From Pseudomonadota bacterium (lineage in GTDB: Bacteria; Chloroflexota; UBA5177), in assembly GCA_021324655.1 (NCBI GenBank), contig JAJPIP010000017.1:27485-91484 (forward strand): a stretch of 64,000 bases of DNA. Reading direction: 5' to 3'. Shown in pieces: positions 1 through 7,414 of the stretch. Position 1 is the first letter of the stretch, and each line of letters begins with the position of its first letter. The position numbers and the translations under genes were made by a program. The notes below the pieces were generated by a model that was not told where the DNA came from, ran no database searches, and was given only the letters and a program-made list of their open reading frames with translations.

Positions 1-465
1 ACTCCGGTGTCCACCGCCTGCCCCGGCTCAGGCTGCGTCCAGGCCATGCTCACCATTCTGAACACGGACCGTGCCCAAAATGGCGCGGCGGCCCTGACCC
101 TGAGCATGACGCAAACCAACGGCACCGGCAGTTGCATCGGCTCCATTGGTCACTCTCGGGACATGCAGCAGAGCGGAAGTATCTGGCATACCAATCCCAG
201 CTACCCGGCGGCCTCCTTCCCCAACGATATCTGCCTGTCGTACTACACAGCGGGCGAGAACGTGGGAGAGGCCGGCTACGGCAACGAGCTGACCGATCTG
301 CAGCAACTCAATCAGATGATGATATCGGAGACCCACAGCGCCACCTACTGCGCCGTGTTCAACAACCATGCCTGCAACATCATCAACCCCAACTTCCATC
401 AGGTCGGCATCGGCATCGTCAATGTGAACGGCGGCACCTGGCTGACCGAGGACTTCACCAACTAA
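1..465 (+). CDS. CAP/SCP-domain protein, C-terminal part (5' end outside window)
   Basis: The frame is open to the left edge (codons precede the first GTG at base 7), so this is the 3' part of a longer gene. The readable 154 residues form most of a CAP (cysteine-rich secretory/antigen 5/PR-1, also SCP or YkwD) domain: LNTDRAQNG in the first helix, a GHSRDM segment carrying the first His, the conserved GENV motif, and a C-terminal HQVGIGIV...GGTWLTEDF strand pair. Many bacterial CAP proteins are secreted; the four or more Cys residues fit an exported, disulfide-bonded protein. The exact function of bacterial CAP domains is mostly unknown. The family call is firm; any enzymatic role is open. 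Confidence 0.8.
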   Translation, partial: TPVSTACPGSGCVQAMLTILNTDRAQNGAAALTLSMTQTNGTGSCIGSIGHSRDMQQSGSIWHTNPSYPAASFPNDICLSYYTAGENVGEAGYGNELTDLQQLNQMMISETHSATYCAVFNNHACNIINPNFHQVGIGIVNVNGGTWLTEDFTN

Positions 466-473
466 AGCCGGCA

Positions 474-500
474 AGAGCGGGCGGCTTGACCGCCCGCTCT
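474..500 (+). terminator. Hairpin after CAP-domain gene
   Basis: A perfect 11-bp stem (AGAGCGGGCGG / CCGCCCGCTCT) with a 5-nt loop begins 9 bases after the stop codon of the CAP-domain gene. There is no T-run after it, so it is either a weak intrinsic terminator or a 3'-end stabilising hairpin. The next gene starts 65 bases on. Confidence 0.5.
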
Positions 501-564
501 CGCGGCCTGTCCTCTCAACCTCCCCGCTCGCTATACTCGCGGGTCTGTGCCAGGAAGGGGTGTT

Positions 565-1566
565 ATGTTTCGCGCTCTGTCTGTTTTTGCCGTCCTCGCT
601 GCTTTACCGCTCGGTGCCGCTTCCGCCGCCGGGCGGATCCAATTTCTCAAGATGGAAAAATCTCCCGTCGTCTATGACGTCCTGTATCGCTGGGGTCAGG
701 TCACCCCCGGACCCGGCGGCGCGTACGGTCCCAACATCAGCGATTCCCGCTCCGGTTGGCTGCTGGAGGAGCAGCGTTACGGGGATACCGACGTGATCGA
801 CGGCACGTTGCGCCGGCAGCCGGGACTGATCGCCGAGGGGCTCAGCATGTTCCATTTTGGTCTGGCGCGCGAAGCCTCGAACGGCTCCTTCCCCGGAGCA
901 GCGTGGCCCTTTCACGGCGCTGCCATGTTCATGTCGCAGGCGGCACCGGCTCTAATCGTGCTCTCGGCGTCGCGGTATCGCGCTCGCTTCGAGAGCGAGA
1001 TTCGCTGGGAGATCGCCCGCATGGTGCGTGCCTCCTACTACATGGTCCGATCGGTCGGTGGGGCTCCCCGTCTTGACGATCCCGCCAAGAATCACCGCTA
1101 CTACGAAGCGGCGCTGGCGCTCGGCGCCGTCTCCCTTCTGGGCAAAGACCGCACGCTGCGATCATGGTCTGAGCGCTACGCCCGGCGCGGCATCGAAATG
1201 GAGCGGCCGGATGGCATCATGCCGGAAAATGGCGGCCACGACTCCGGCTACCAGGCCCTGGGCATGATCAGCGCCGCTCGCTACCTGACGCTCGTCGCCA
1301 GGGGCGGTCTGGCGCGGACGCTCCATACGGCGCTCGCTCGTGGCGAGGCCTGGGAGCTGTCACGGGTGCGTCCCGACGGATCGATCGACCAGGCAGGTGA
1401 TACCCGGAGTGCCGGCTGCGCCGAACGAGGTCCGGACGGCGCCTGCAAGACAGTGATGTACGCGCCGATCTACGGCGCCCTGGCACGGTGGTCCGCCATC
1501 AGCGGCGACCCACGCTACGCGCAGGCCGCGGAGCAGGTCTGGCGCCGCAGCGGCTACAGCGGATAG
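565..1566 (+). CDS. Secreted alpha-helical-barrel-like protein of unknown function
   Basis: 333 residues from the ATG at 565, chosen over the in-frame GTG at 547 because AGGAAGGGG lies just before it and because the protein then starts directly with a signal peptide (MFRALSVFAVLAALPLGA, cleavage near ASAA-G). The mature part alternates helices with Gly/Asp/Asn-rich loops and has repeated aromatic-basic pairs such as NHRYYEAAL and YARRGIEMERPDG, recalling (alpha/alpha)6 barrel glycoside hydrolases or polysaccharide lyases, but I cannot assign a family or catalytic residues. It contains two Cys near the end. Its neighbour upstream is another exported protein. Function unknown; extracytoplasmic location is likely. 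Confidence 0.75.
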   Translation: MFRALSVFAVLAALPLGAASAAGRIQFLKMEKSPVVYDVLYRWGQVTPGPGGAYGPNISDSRSGWLLEEQRYGDTDVIDGTLRRQPGLIAEGLSMFHFGLAREASNGSFPGAAWPFHGAAMFMSQAAPALIVLSASRYRARFESEIRWEIARMVRASYYMVRSVGGAPRLDDPAKNHRYYEAALALGAVSLLGKDRTLRSWSERYARRGIEMERPDGIMPENGGHDSGYQALGMISAARYLTLVARGGLARTLHTALARGEAWELSRVRPDGSIDQAGDTRSAGCAERGPDGACKTVMYAPIYGALARWSAISGDPRYAQAAEQVWRRSGYSG

Positions 1567-1576
1567 CGGAAGGAGG

Positions 1577-1621
1577 GGCGCCCGACCGTGGGAGAGAGAC
1601 CGGGACTCGCGGCCGGGCGCC
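1577..1621 (+). terminator. Possible terminator hairpin
   Basis: GGCGCCCG and CGGGCGCC form an 8-bp stem enclosing about 29 bases shortly after the stop of the secreted protein gene. No T-run follows. Weak candidate only; the rest of 1622-1728 shows nothing I can name. Confidence 0.3.
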
Positions 1622-1728
1622 TGGCAGAGGAGAAGGCTAGTTCGTAGCGCCAACCGCTTCGCCAACCATATGATAGAGGCGTAAACGACAGGCCGCACCA
1701 CGGCGTGGCAAGAAGCGTGCCATCTTTT

Positions 1729-1754
1729 CGCCGCACGGTTCGGCGGAGTACTAT
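1729..1754 (+). promoter_or_regulatory. Candidate marR promoter/operator
   Basis: A -10-like TACTAT (1749-1754) lies nine bases before the ATG of the MarR gene, which has no Shine-Dalgarno sequence; this would give an almost leaderless mRNA. Just upstream, CGCCG-N7-CGGCG (1729-1745) is an inverted repeat covering the -35/spacer area, a plausible autoregulatory site. No good -35 is visible. Inference from position and sequence only. Confidence 0.35.
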
Positions 1755-1762
1755 AGGCGTAC

Positions 1763-2227
1763 ATGCGAAAGACCGACGAGATCGCGGCAGACAGCGACGT
1801 TCCTGAGGGCGAGTGGTCGCAGCGGGACTATCAGGATCAGGCGGATTTTCGCTGCGCGGTGCGGCGGTTCGTGCGTTTCGCTGAAGAGCAGGCCCGGGAG
1901 AAGGGCATAACGCCGCAGCAGCACGTGTTGCTGGTCGTCGTGCGCGGCCATGCGTCCTATCCACGCGTGGGGATCGGTGAAATTGCGCGTGCCCTCCAGG
2001 TGCGTCAGTCGAGCGCGTCGCTGCTCGTCGATCGCTGCGTGCGGCGCGGTCTGCTCTCCCGCCGAGAGGATGTCCAGGATCGGCGGCGCGCCGTCGTCTC
2101 TCTCACGGAGGAGGGACAGCGCATCCTGGACGAGATTATGGCAGCCAACCGGAGAGAACTGGGCGCGCTGCGTGAGGCGCTGTTCCGGGAATCGTTCCTC
2201 TCCGCGATTCGCACGATACCCGACTGA
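1763..2227 (+). CDS. MarR family transcriptional regulator
   Basis: 154-residue winged-helix regulator. The helix-turn-helix follows GIGEIARALQVRQSSASLLVDR (residues about 73-94) and the wing is VQDRRRAVVSLTEEGQRIL, the classical MarR D(x)RR...LT..G pattern. Flanking helices (start and end) would form the dimer interface. The gene seems to be transcribed from a promoter very close to its start. It is followed by a convergent small membrane-protein ORF and then uxaA; whether it controls uxaA is not shown. MarR proteins usually repress detoxification or catabolic genes and are released by phenolic ligands or oxidants. Family confidence high, target unknown. Confidence 0.9.
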   Translation: MRKTDEIAADSDVPEGEWSQRDYQDQADFRCAVRRFVRFAEEQAREKGITPQQHVLLVVVRGHASYPRVGIGEIARALQVRQSSASLLVDRCVRRGLLSRREDVQDRRRAVVSLTEEGQRILDEIMAANRRELGALREALFRESFLSAIRTIPD

Positions 2228-2386
2228 TTACTGCTCCGGGCCACTGCGCAGACCGAGATAGAGAAACGCCGCGAGCAGGACCAAGCTGAGAGCGATGATC
2301 AGCACGATGGGTGGAGTCAGCGCGGACACCAGGAAGAGGGCCACCATGAGCAAGACACCGAGCGGGAGAACCACGGCGGGTTTCAC
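2228..2386 (-). CDS. Small two-helix membrane protein
   Basis: A 52-codon ORF on the - strand whose TAA stop abuts the TGA of the MarR gene. The protein is almost entirely two hydrophobic helices (PAVVLPLGVLLMVALFLV and PIVLIIALSLVLLAAFLYL) separated by a Ser-Ala-Leu-Thr-Pro-Pro turn, with a short charged tail (RSGPEQ). The GTG at 2386 is favoured because AGGA lies six bases upstream; an in-frame ATG at 2404 gives 58 residues but has no ribosome-binding site and its start would be only 9 bp from the divergent uxaA start. No family recognised. Without homologues it remains a prediction. Confidence 0.5.
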   Translation of the reverse strand: MKPAVVLPLGVLLMVALFLVSALTPPIVLIIALSLVLLAAFLYLGLRSGPEQ

Positions 2387-2413
2387 GACCGATCCTAGCA
2401 GCATGGCAGAATC

Positions 2414-3952
2414 ATGCCGATTCAGCTAACGCCGGCTCGTCGCGGCACCGCGGCGATCGCGGAAGTGGCCGTTCACCTTCATCCCGGGGATGAGGTTGCC
2501 ATCGCCAAGGCCGATCTGGCTCCCGGTCTCCTGGTGCACGCCGCGAGCGGTGACGTTCGCGTGGCGCGCCTCGTCCCGGCCGGTCACAAGATTGCGTTGC
2601 GTCCGGTCATCGTGGGCGACCCGGTTCACCGTTACGGCCAGGTCATTGGATATGCAACGGCCCCGATTGCGCCCGGCGATCACGTCCATTCCCACAATCT
2701 CGCCGTTGGTGAGGTCCACCACGACTACACCTTTGCTCAGGACCTCCGGTTTGTGGAGCCGGCGGAGCCACGGTCGTTTCAGGGCTACCGGCGTGGTGAG
2801 CGTGCCGGTACCCGGAATTATCTTGCTGTGATCTCCTCGGTCAATTGCAGCGCGAGTGTCTCGCGTGCCGTGGCCGACCGGTTCCGTGACCTGCGTGCCT
2901 TTCCGCACGTGGACGGCGTCATCGCCCTGACGCACAAGGGAGGGTGCGGAGCCCATTACGGCGGCGCCGAGGTCGACCTGCTCCAGCGGACACTGGCCGG
3001 TTTCTGCCGCCATCCCAATATCGCCGGGTATGTGCTTATCGGACTGGGCTGCGAGGTGAATCAGATACCCGATCTGGTCGAGAACCAGGGGTTGGGCGAG
3101 CCCACCTCCCTGATCATCCAGGACGAGGGAGGACTGGTCGATACGGTGGAGGCCGGCGTGCGTGCCGTCGAGCGCCTCCTGCCGGGGGCCGAAGCGGAGC
3201 GCCGCGTGCCGCTTCCGGCGTCCGGACTGATGCTCGCCCTCCAGTGTGGCGGCAGTGACGCCTGGTCAGGGATCACCGCCAACCCGGCGCTTGGATATGC
3301 CGCCGACCTGTTAGTGGCGCAAGGTGGCACGGTCGTCCTTGGAGAGACGCCGGAGGTGTACGGGGCCGAGCATCTGCTGACGCGACGTGCGGTCTCGGAG
3401 GCAGTGGGCCGAAAGCTCCTGGAGCGCATTGCCTGGTGGGAACACTATACAGCCGTCAACGGCGCCGAGATCGACAACAATCCGACACCGGGCAATAAAC
3501 TCGGCGGACTGACCACGATTTACGAGAAGTCGTTGGGCGCGGTCGCCAAGAGCGGGACGACGCCGTTGGTGGACGTCGCCGGCTATGCGGAGCCGATTGG
3601 GGCCCGCGGCTTCGTCCATATGGATACTCCCGGCTACGATCCCGTCTCCGTGACCGGCCAGGTCGCCGGCGGCTGCAATCTGGTGGCCTTCACCACGGGA
3701 CGCGGCTCGGTATTCGGCTGCCGACCCGCCCCAACGATCAAGATCGCCTCGAATACTGCTCTTTACCGGACGATGCAGGGCGACATGGACGTGAACGCGG
3801 GGCGCGTGCTCGAGGGGGCCGCGGTGCGCGAGGTCGGCGAAGAGATCTTTGACCTGTTGCTGCGGGTCGCATCCGGTGAAGAGACACACAGTGAGCGTCA
3901 CGGCATCGGGGAGGAAGAGTTCAACCCCTGGATTCTGGGAGCCACCCTGTAG
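2414..3952 (+). CDS. uxaA: UxaA family altronate/galactarate-type dehydratase
   Basis: 512 residues, the usual length. Residues about 15-95 form the N-terminal SAF domain (PGDEVAIAKADLAPG, then QVIGYATAPIAPGDHVHSHNL). The C-terminal dehydratase domain starts with the family signature GYRRGERAGTRNYLAVISSVNCSA-like segment and continues with the HKGGCGAHYGG, GLGCEVNQ, LQCGGSDAWSGITANPALG and NPTPGNKLGGLTTIYEKSLG motifs. Family enzymes remove water from D-altronate or D-galactarate with an iron centre, feeding hexuronate catabolism. No other uronate gene is near, so the substrate is uncertain. The start ATG has a poor Shine-Dalgarno sequence. The stop codon directly touches the start of the dioxygenase gene, indicating one transcript. 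Confidence 0.9.
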   Translation: MPIQLTPARRGTAAIAEVAVHLHPGDEVAIAKADLAPGLLVHAASGDVRVARLVPAGHKIALRPVIVGDPVHRYGQVIGYATAPIAPGDHVHSHNLAVGEVHHDYTFAQDLRFVEPAEPRSFQGYRRGERAGTRNYLAVISSVNCSASVSRAVADRFRDLRAFPHVDGVIALTHKGGCGAHYGGAEVDLLQRTLAGFCRHPNIAGYVLIGLGCEVNQIPDLVENQGLGEPTSLIIQDEGGLVDTVEAGVRAVERLLPGAEAERRVPLPASGLMLALQCGGSDAWSGITANPALGYAADLLVAQGGTVVLGETPEVYGAEHLLTRRAVSEAVGRKLLERIAWWEHYTAVNGAEIDNNPTPGNKLGGLTTIYEKSLGAVAKSGTTPLVDVAGYAEPIGARGFVHMDTPGYDPVSVTGQVAGGCNLVAFTTGRGSVFGCRPAPTIKIASNTALYRTMQGDMDVNAGRVLEGAAVREVGEEIFDLLLRVASGEETHSERHGIGEEEFNPWILGATL

Positions 3953-4723
3953 ATGTCAGAGGGGAGGCTGACCTACGGCGACTACCTGGCCGTACCGCAA
4001 CTCCTCGCCTTGCAACATCCGCTCAGCGAGCCGCCCGTTCATGGCGAGATGCTGTTCATCGTGGTGCAGCAAGCGCAGGAACTATGGTTCAAGCAGCTTC
4101 TCCACGAGCTGCATCTCATCGTGCGGCGGCTGACGTCCGGAGCCCTGGAAGAAGCCGCTCACGTTCTCGATCGTGTCAACCGCATTCTCGGTATGCTGGC
4201 CGAAGGCGTCGAGATCCTGGAAGCTCTGCCGCCGAGTGAGTTTCAACAATTTCGGCCGCTGCTCGAAACCGCCAGCGGTTTCGAATCTCAGCAATTCCGT
4301 GAGCTGGAAGTCGCGTCGGGCCTCGAGGACCGAGACTACCTCCGCATGGCGGGGCGCATCGCCGATGTACCTGCTATTCGTCGTCGCTGGCCCGTCACTC
4401 TGCGAGATGCCTTTCTCTCTCGTGTCCGTGCCGTCGCCCCCGATCCCGTCACGGCTCTCGTCGAGATCTACGCACATCCCAGCAGCTATCCCGATCTCTA
4501 CCGTCTCTGTGAGTCGGTCAGCGACTACGAGCTTCGCTTCCGTCAGTGGCGGTTCCATCATGCCCAATTGGTCATGCGCGTCATCGGTGACCGGTCACCC
4601 GGTACGACGGGAACGCCGGGCAGCGCGTATCTCGACCGCACCCTCCAGTACCGCTTCTTCCCCGAGTTGTGGGAAGCACGCAACAAACTCGTGAGTGCTG
4701 CCGAATCCGCCCACGGCGGGTAG
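3953..4723 (+). CDS. kynA: Tryptophan 2,3-dioxygenase
   Basis: 256 residues, typical for the bacterial haem enzyme that opens the indole ring of tryptophan to N-formylkynurenine. Recognisable motifs: LTYGDYLAVPQLLALQHP, HGEMLFIVVQQAQELWFKQL (the His near residue 30 corresponds to the distal substrate His; the family usually reads HDE, here HGE), SGFESQQFRELE, and the C-terminal RFHHAQLVMRVIGD(R)SPGTTGTPGSAYL block holding the proximal haem His and substrate carboxylate-binding Thr. It begins with no gap after uxaA, so translation is probably coupled. Kynurenine formamidase and kynureninase genes are not in this window, so the rest of the pathway must lie elsewhere. Confidence 0.93.
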   Translation: MSEGRLTYGDYLAVPQLLALQHPLSEPPVHGEMLFIVVQQAQELWFKQLLHELHLIVRRLTSGALEEAAHVLDRVNRILGMLAEGVEILEALPPSEFQQFRPLLETASGFESQQFRELEVASGLEDRDYLRMAGRIADVPAIRRRWPVTLRDAFLSRVRAVAPDPVTALVEIYAHPSSYPDLYRLCESVSDYELRFRQWRFHHAQLVMRVIGDRSPGTTGTPGSAYLDRTLQYRFFPELWEARNKLVSAAESAHGG

Positions 4724-4739
4724 AGGCTCGCGGTCGAGT

Positions 4740-4769
4740 TGGTCGGGAGAGCCCGCGACCCGTATTTAA
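4740..4769 (+). promoter_or_regulatory. Candidate sodA promoter
   Basis: TTGGTC (4740-4745), an 18-bp spacer and TATTTA (4764-4769) resemble a housekeeping promoter, placed 31 bases before the sodA ATG, which has AAAGGAGAG at proper distance. This would let sodA be expressed apart from the upstream uxaA-kynA unit. Confidence 0.5.
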
Positions 4770-4799
4770 GAAGGGGACACCCCACAAAGGAGAGCTGAC

Positions 4800-5420
4800 A
4801 TGGCATTCGAAGTCGAACCCCTGCCCTACGACTACAACGCACTGGAGCCGTACATCGACGAAGAGACGATGCATCTCCACCACGACAAGCACTATGCAGC
4901 CTACGTCAACAATCTGAACGCGGCCATCGAGAAGCATCCGGAGTTGGGGAATCAGAGCGCAGAGGATCTTCTCCGAAATATCAATCAGGTGCCGGAGGAT
5001 ATCCGTCAGACCGTCATCAACAACGGCGGTGGTGCCGTCAACCACGGCATGTTCTGGAAGATTATGGGCCCCAATGCCGGGGGGGAACCGACCGGAGCCA
5101 TTGCCGATGTGATCAACCAGAATTTCGGCGGATTCGAGAACTTCAAGCAGCAGTTCAACGCCGCCGGGGCGGCGCGCTTTGGGAGCGGGTGGGTCTGGCT
5201 CATTCGCAGTCCGAACGGAACCTACGAGATCACCTCGACACAAAACCAGAACAGCCCGCTCATGGAAGGCAATTTCCCGATCTTCGGCAATGACGTCTGG
5301 GAGCATGCCTACTATCTCAAGTACCAGAATCGGCGTCCCGAGTACCTGTCCAACTGGTGGAATGTCGTCAACTGGAACGAGATCAACAACCGTCTGCAGC
5401 AGGCGAACAGCCAGGGCTAG
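4800..5420 (+). CDS. sodA: Superoxide dismutase, Mn-type
   Basis: 206 residues, standard for the Fe/Mn superoxide dismutase family that converts superoxide to oxygen and peroxide. All four metal ligands are present: His27 (LHHDKH), His82 (AVNHGMFW), Asp165 and His169 ([20 protein letters not shown]). Gly77 before the second ligand and the Gln in the [10 protein letters not shown] segment are features of the manganese rather than the iron group. No signal peptide, so cytoplasmic. Strong ribosome-binding site AAAGGAG. It has its own promoter-like sequence and a downstream hairpin, so it is probably monocistronic. Confidence 0.95.
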   Translation: MAFEVEPLPYDYNALEPYIDEETMHLHHDKHYAAYVNNLNAAIEKHPELGNQSAEDLLRNINQVPEDIRQTVINNGGGAVNHGMFWKIMGPNAGGEPTGAIADVINQNFGGFENFKQQFNAAGAARFGSGWVWLIRSPNGTYEITSTQNQNSPLMEGNFPIFGNDVWEHAYYLKYQNRRPEYLSNWWNVVNWNEINNRLQQANSQG

Positions 5421-5447
5421 CCTTTACAATAGGCGACGAAGCGGGCC

Positions 5448-5475
5448 GGTAGCCGCCCCGGATGGGGCGGCTACC
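5448..5475 (+). terminator. Terminator hairpin after sodA
   Basis: Perfect 12-bp stem GGTAGCCGCCCC / GGGGCGGCTACC with a GGAT tetraloop, 27 bases after the sodA stop codon. Only a short T-poor tail (TGTGT) follows. The recJ start is 25 bases downstream, with GAGGAG as its ribosome-binding site. Confidence 0.65.
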
Positions 5476-5500
5476 TGTGTCCCGGGGATGAGGAGTCGGC

Positions 5501-7267
5501 GTGACAGAGACGAGTGTGCTGCAGGGGCAGGCGGCGCTCTGGAAGATTGAAGACCCGCTGCCCGACGAACTGCGTGCGCAGCTCGCGGGAGAGAGTGTCA
5601 TGCTGGCGCATCTCCTCTACTGCCGCGGGTATCACACGCCGGACGAGATTGCCTCGGTCCTTGCCGGGACACTGGTGTCGCATGACCCGTTTTCGCTCCC
5701 CGATATGACCGCCGCCGTCGACCGCCTCGAACGGGCCGCCGCTGCCGGCGAGACGGTCGCCGTGTACGGCGATTTCGACTGTGACGGAGTCACGTCGGCA
5801 GCCGTCCTGCAGGACGTTCTTATCCGTCTCGGACTCCAGCCCATCACCGTGGTGCCGACCCGCCGCGACGGTCATGGACTGCACCCGGAGATCATTGCGG
5901 CGCTGGCGGACCAGGGTGTCACGCTGGTCGTGACCGCCGATTGCGGCGTGACGGCGATAGAGGAGGTGCGGGTGGCGCAGGGCATGGGCATGGAGGTGAT
6001 CGTCACCGACCACCACGAGCCGCGCTCCGACGGCCGTCTTCCCGCGTGCCTGGTCGTCGCCCCCACCCGGCACGATGCCACCTATCCCTTCCGCTCCCTC
6101 TGTGGCGTCGGCGTCGCCTTCAAACTGGCTGAGGCGCTGGCCGCCCGCGGACTGATCCCGGTGCCCGATGACCTGCTCGATCTGGTGGCGCTCGGCACGA
6201 TTGCCGATATCGTTCCCTTGCGGGACGAGAACCGATCCCTTGTTCTGCGGGGCCTACACCGGCTGCACTGCACCGTTCGTCCCGGCCTGCTGGCGCTCTT
6301 CGCCGAGGCGGGTGTCCGGGCGGCAGACATCGATCCCGGTAGCGTTGCCTACTATCTGGCGCCGCGGATCAACGCGGCCAACCGGCTTGCCTCCCCGCAG
6401 TTGGCCTTCGATCTGCTGACGACAGCCGATCCCGCGGTGGCCCGCGATCTTGCTGCCCAGTTGTCGCGCTACAACGTGCAGCGCCAGCGCCTGGTGGAGG
6501 AGCACCTGAATACCGTCACCGCCTCGCTGGGTGCACCCGCCGACGTCGCCGCAGCCGTGCAGAGCGGAGAACGTCCTCCGCTCCTCGCCGTCATCGGATC
6601 CTGGCCGCCGGGCATCTCCGGTCTGCTCGCCTCCAAGCTGGTTGAGATCTACGGCCTGCCGGCGTTCGTCGGGACCGGGGAGGAGATCGTGTCGGTCTCG
6701 GGACGGGGGGTGCCGAGCAGCCGGATCGACGATCTGCTCGAGCGCTGCGAGGCGGCGCTCCCGGGCGGGATCTTCCTCGGTTACGGCGGCCATGCCGGGG
6801 CCGGGGGGTTCAGTGTCCGCCGGGATCAGCTTGAGGTCGCCCTGGGGCTGCTCGACGAGGCGGCAGCCGAGCTGCCGATCGCGACGGTCGGCGCGGTGCT
6901 GACCATCGATGCCGAGGTACGCCTCGGCACCCTGGACCTCCACGCCGCCCAGCAGGTCCAGCGCCTCGCGCCCTTCGGCGTCGGGTTTCCCGAGCCCCTC
7001 TTCTTGGTGCGTGACGTCGCCGTCCGCGGCATCAAACCACTTCGTGGCGGGCATGCTCGCCTCACCCTGTCTCAGAACGGTACCACTCGGGACGCGGTCT
7101 TCTTCGGGGCCGACGAGGCCATCCTGTCGCTGCGCCCCAATACCGTCATCGATGCCGTTGGTCATATTCAGATCAATGAGTGGAATGGCCGCTCGAAGCC
7201 CGAGCTGCGCGTCCGTGATTGGCGGCCTGTGCCTGTCCCACGATCTCGGATTGGTACGTCCGCCTGA
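5501..7267 (+). CDS. recJ: Single-stranded-DNA-specific exonuclease RecJ
   Basis: 588 residues starting at GTG with GAGGAG six bases ahead. RecJ degrades single-stranded DNA 5' to 3' in recombinational and mismatch repair. Motifs in order: YGDFDCDGVTSA (Asp91, Asp93), TADCGV (residues 145-150), the DHH motif VTDHHEP (170-172), LVALGTIADIVPLRDENR, then the DHHA1 domain with GISGLLASKL and the glycine-rich GYGGHAGAGGFSV, and a C-terminal OB-like domain (HARLTLSQNG...DAVFFGADE). All metal-binding aspartates and histidines expected for the DHH superfamily are seen. Cytoplasmic. Downstream gene is convergent. Confidence 0.95.
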   Translation: MTETSVLQGQAALWKIEDPLPDELRAQLAGESVMLAHLLYCRGYHTPDEIASVLAGTLVSHDPFSLPDMTAAVDRLERAAAAGETVAVYGDFDCDGVTSAAVLQDVLIRLGLQPITVVPTRRDGHGLHPEIIAALADQGVTLVVTADCGVTAIEEVRVAQGMGMEVIVTDHHEPRSDGRLPACLVVAPTRHDATYPFRSLCGVGVAFKLAEALAARGLIPVPDDLLDLVALGTIADIVPLRDENRSLVLRGLHRLHCTVRPGLLALFAEAGVRAADIDPGSVAYYLAPRINAANRLASPQLAFDLLTTADPAVARDLAAQLSRYNVQRQRLVEEHLNTVTASLGAPADVAAAVQSGERPPLLAVIGSWPPGISGLLASKLVEIYGLPAFVGTGEEIVSVSGRGVPSSRIDDLLERCEAALPGGIFLGYGGHAGAGGFSVRRDQLEVALGLLDEAAAELPIATVGAVLTIDAEVRLGTLDLHAAQQVQRLAPFGVGFPEPLFLVRDVAVRGIKPLRGGHARLTLSQNGTTRDAVFFGADEAILSLRPNTVIDAVGHIQINEWNGRSKPELRVRDWRPVPVPRSRIGTSA

Positions 7268-7414
7268 CTCCGTCGTGCTCGGTGAGCGGAGTTCGGCGCA
7301 TCTCGGCGACCAGGGTCCGACGCCGCGTCATGATGATGAGAGAACGACGAATGACCGGAGTCCGGCCCTCAGCGTGGATCGGCTCCGAGTCACTGCTGGT
7401 GACGGGTCACCGCA

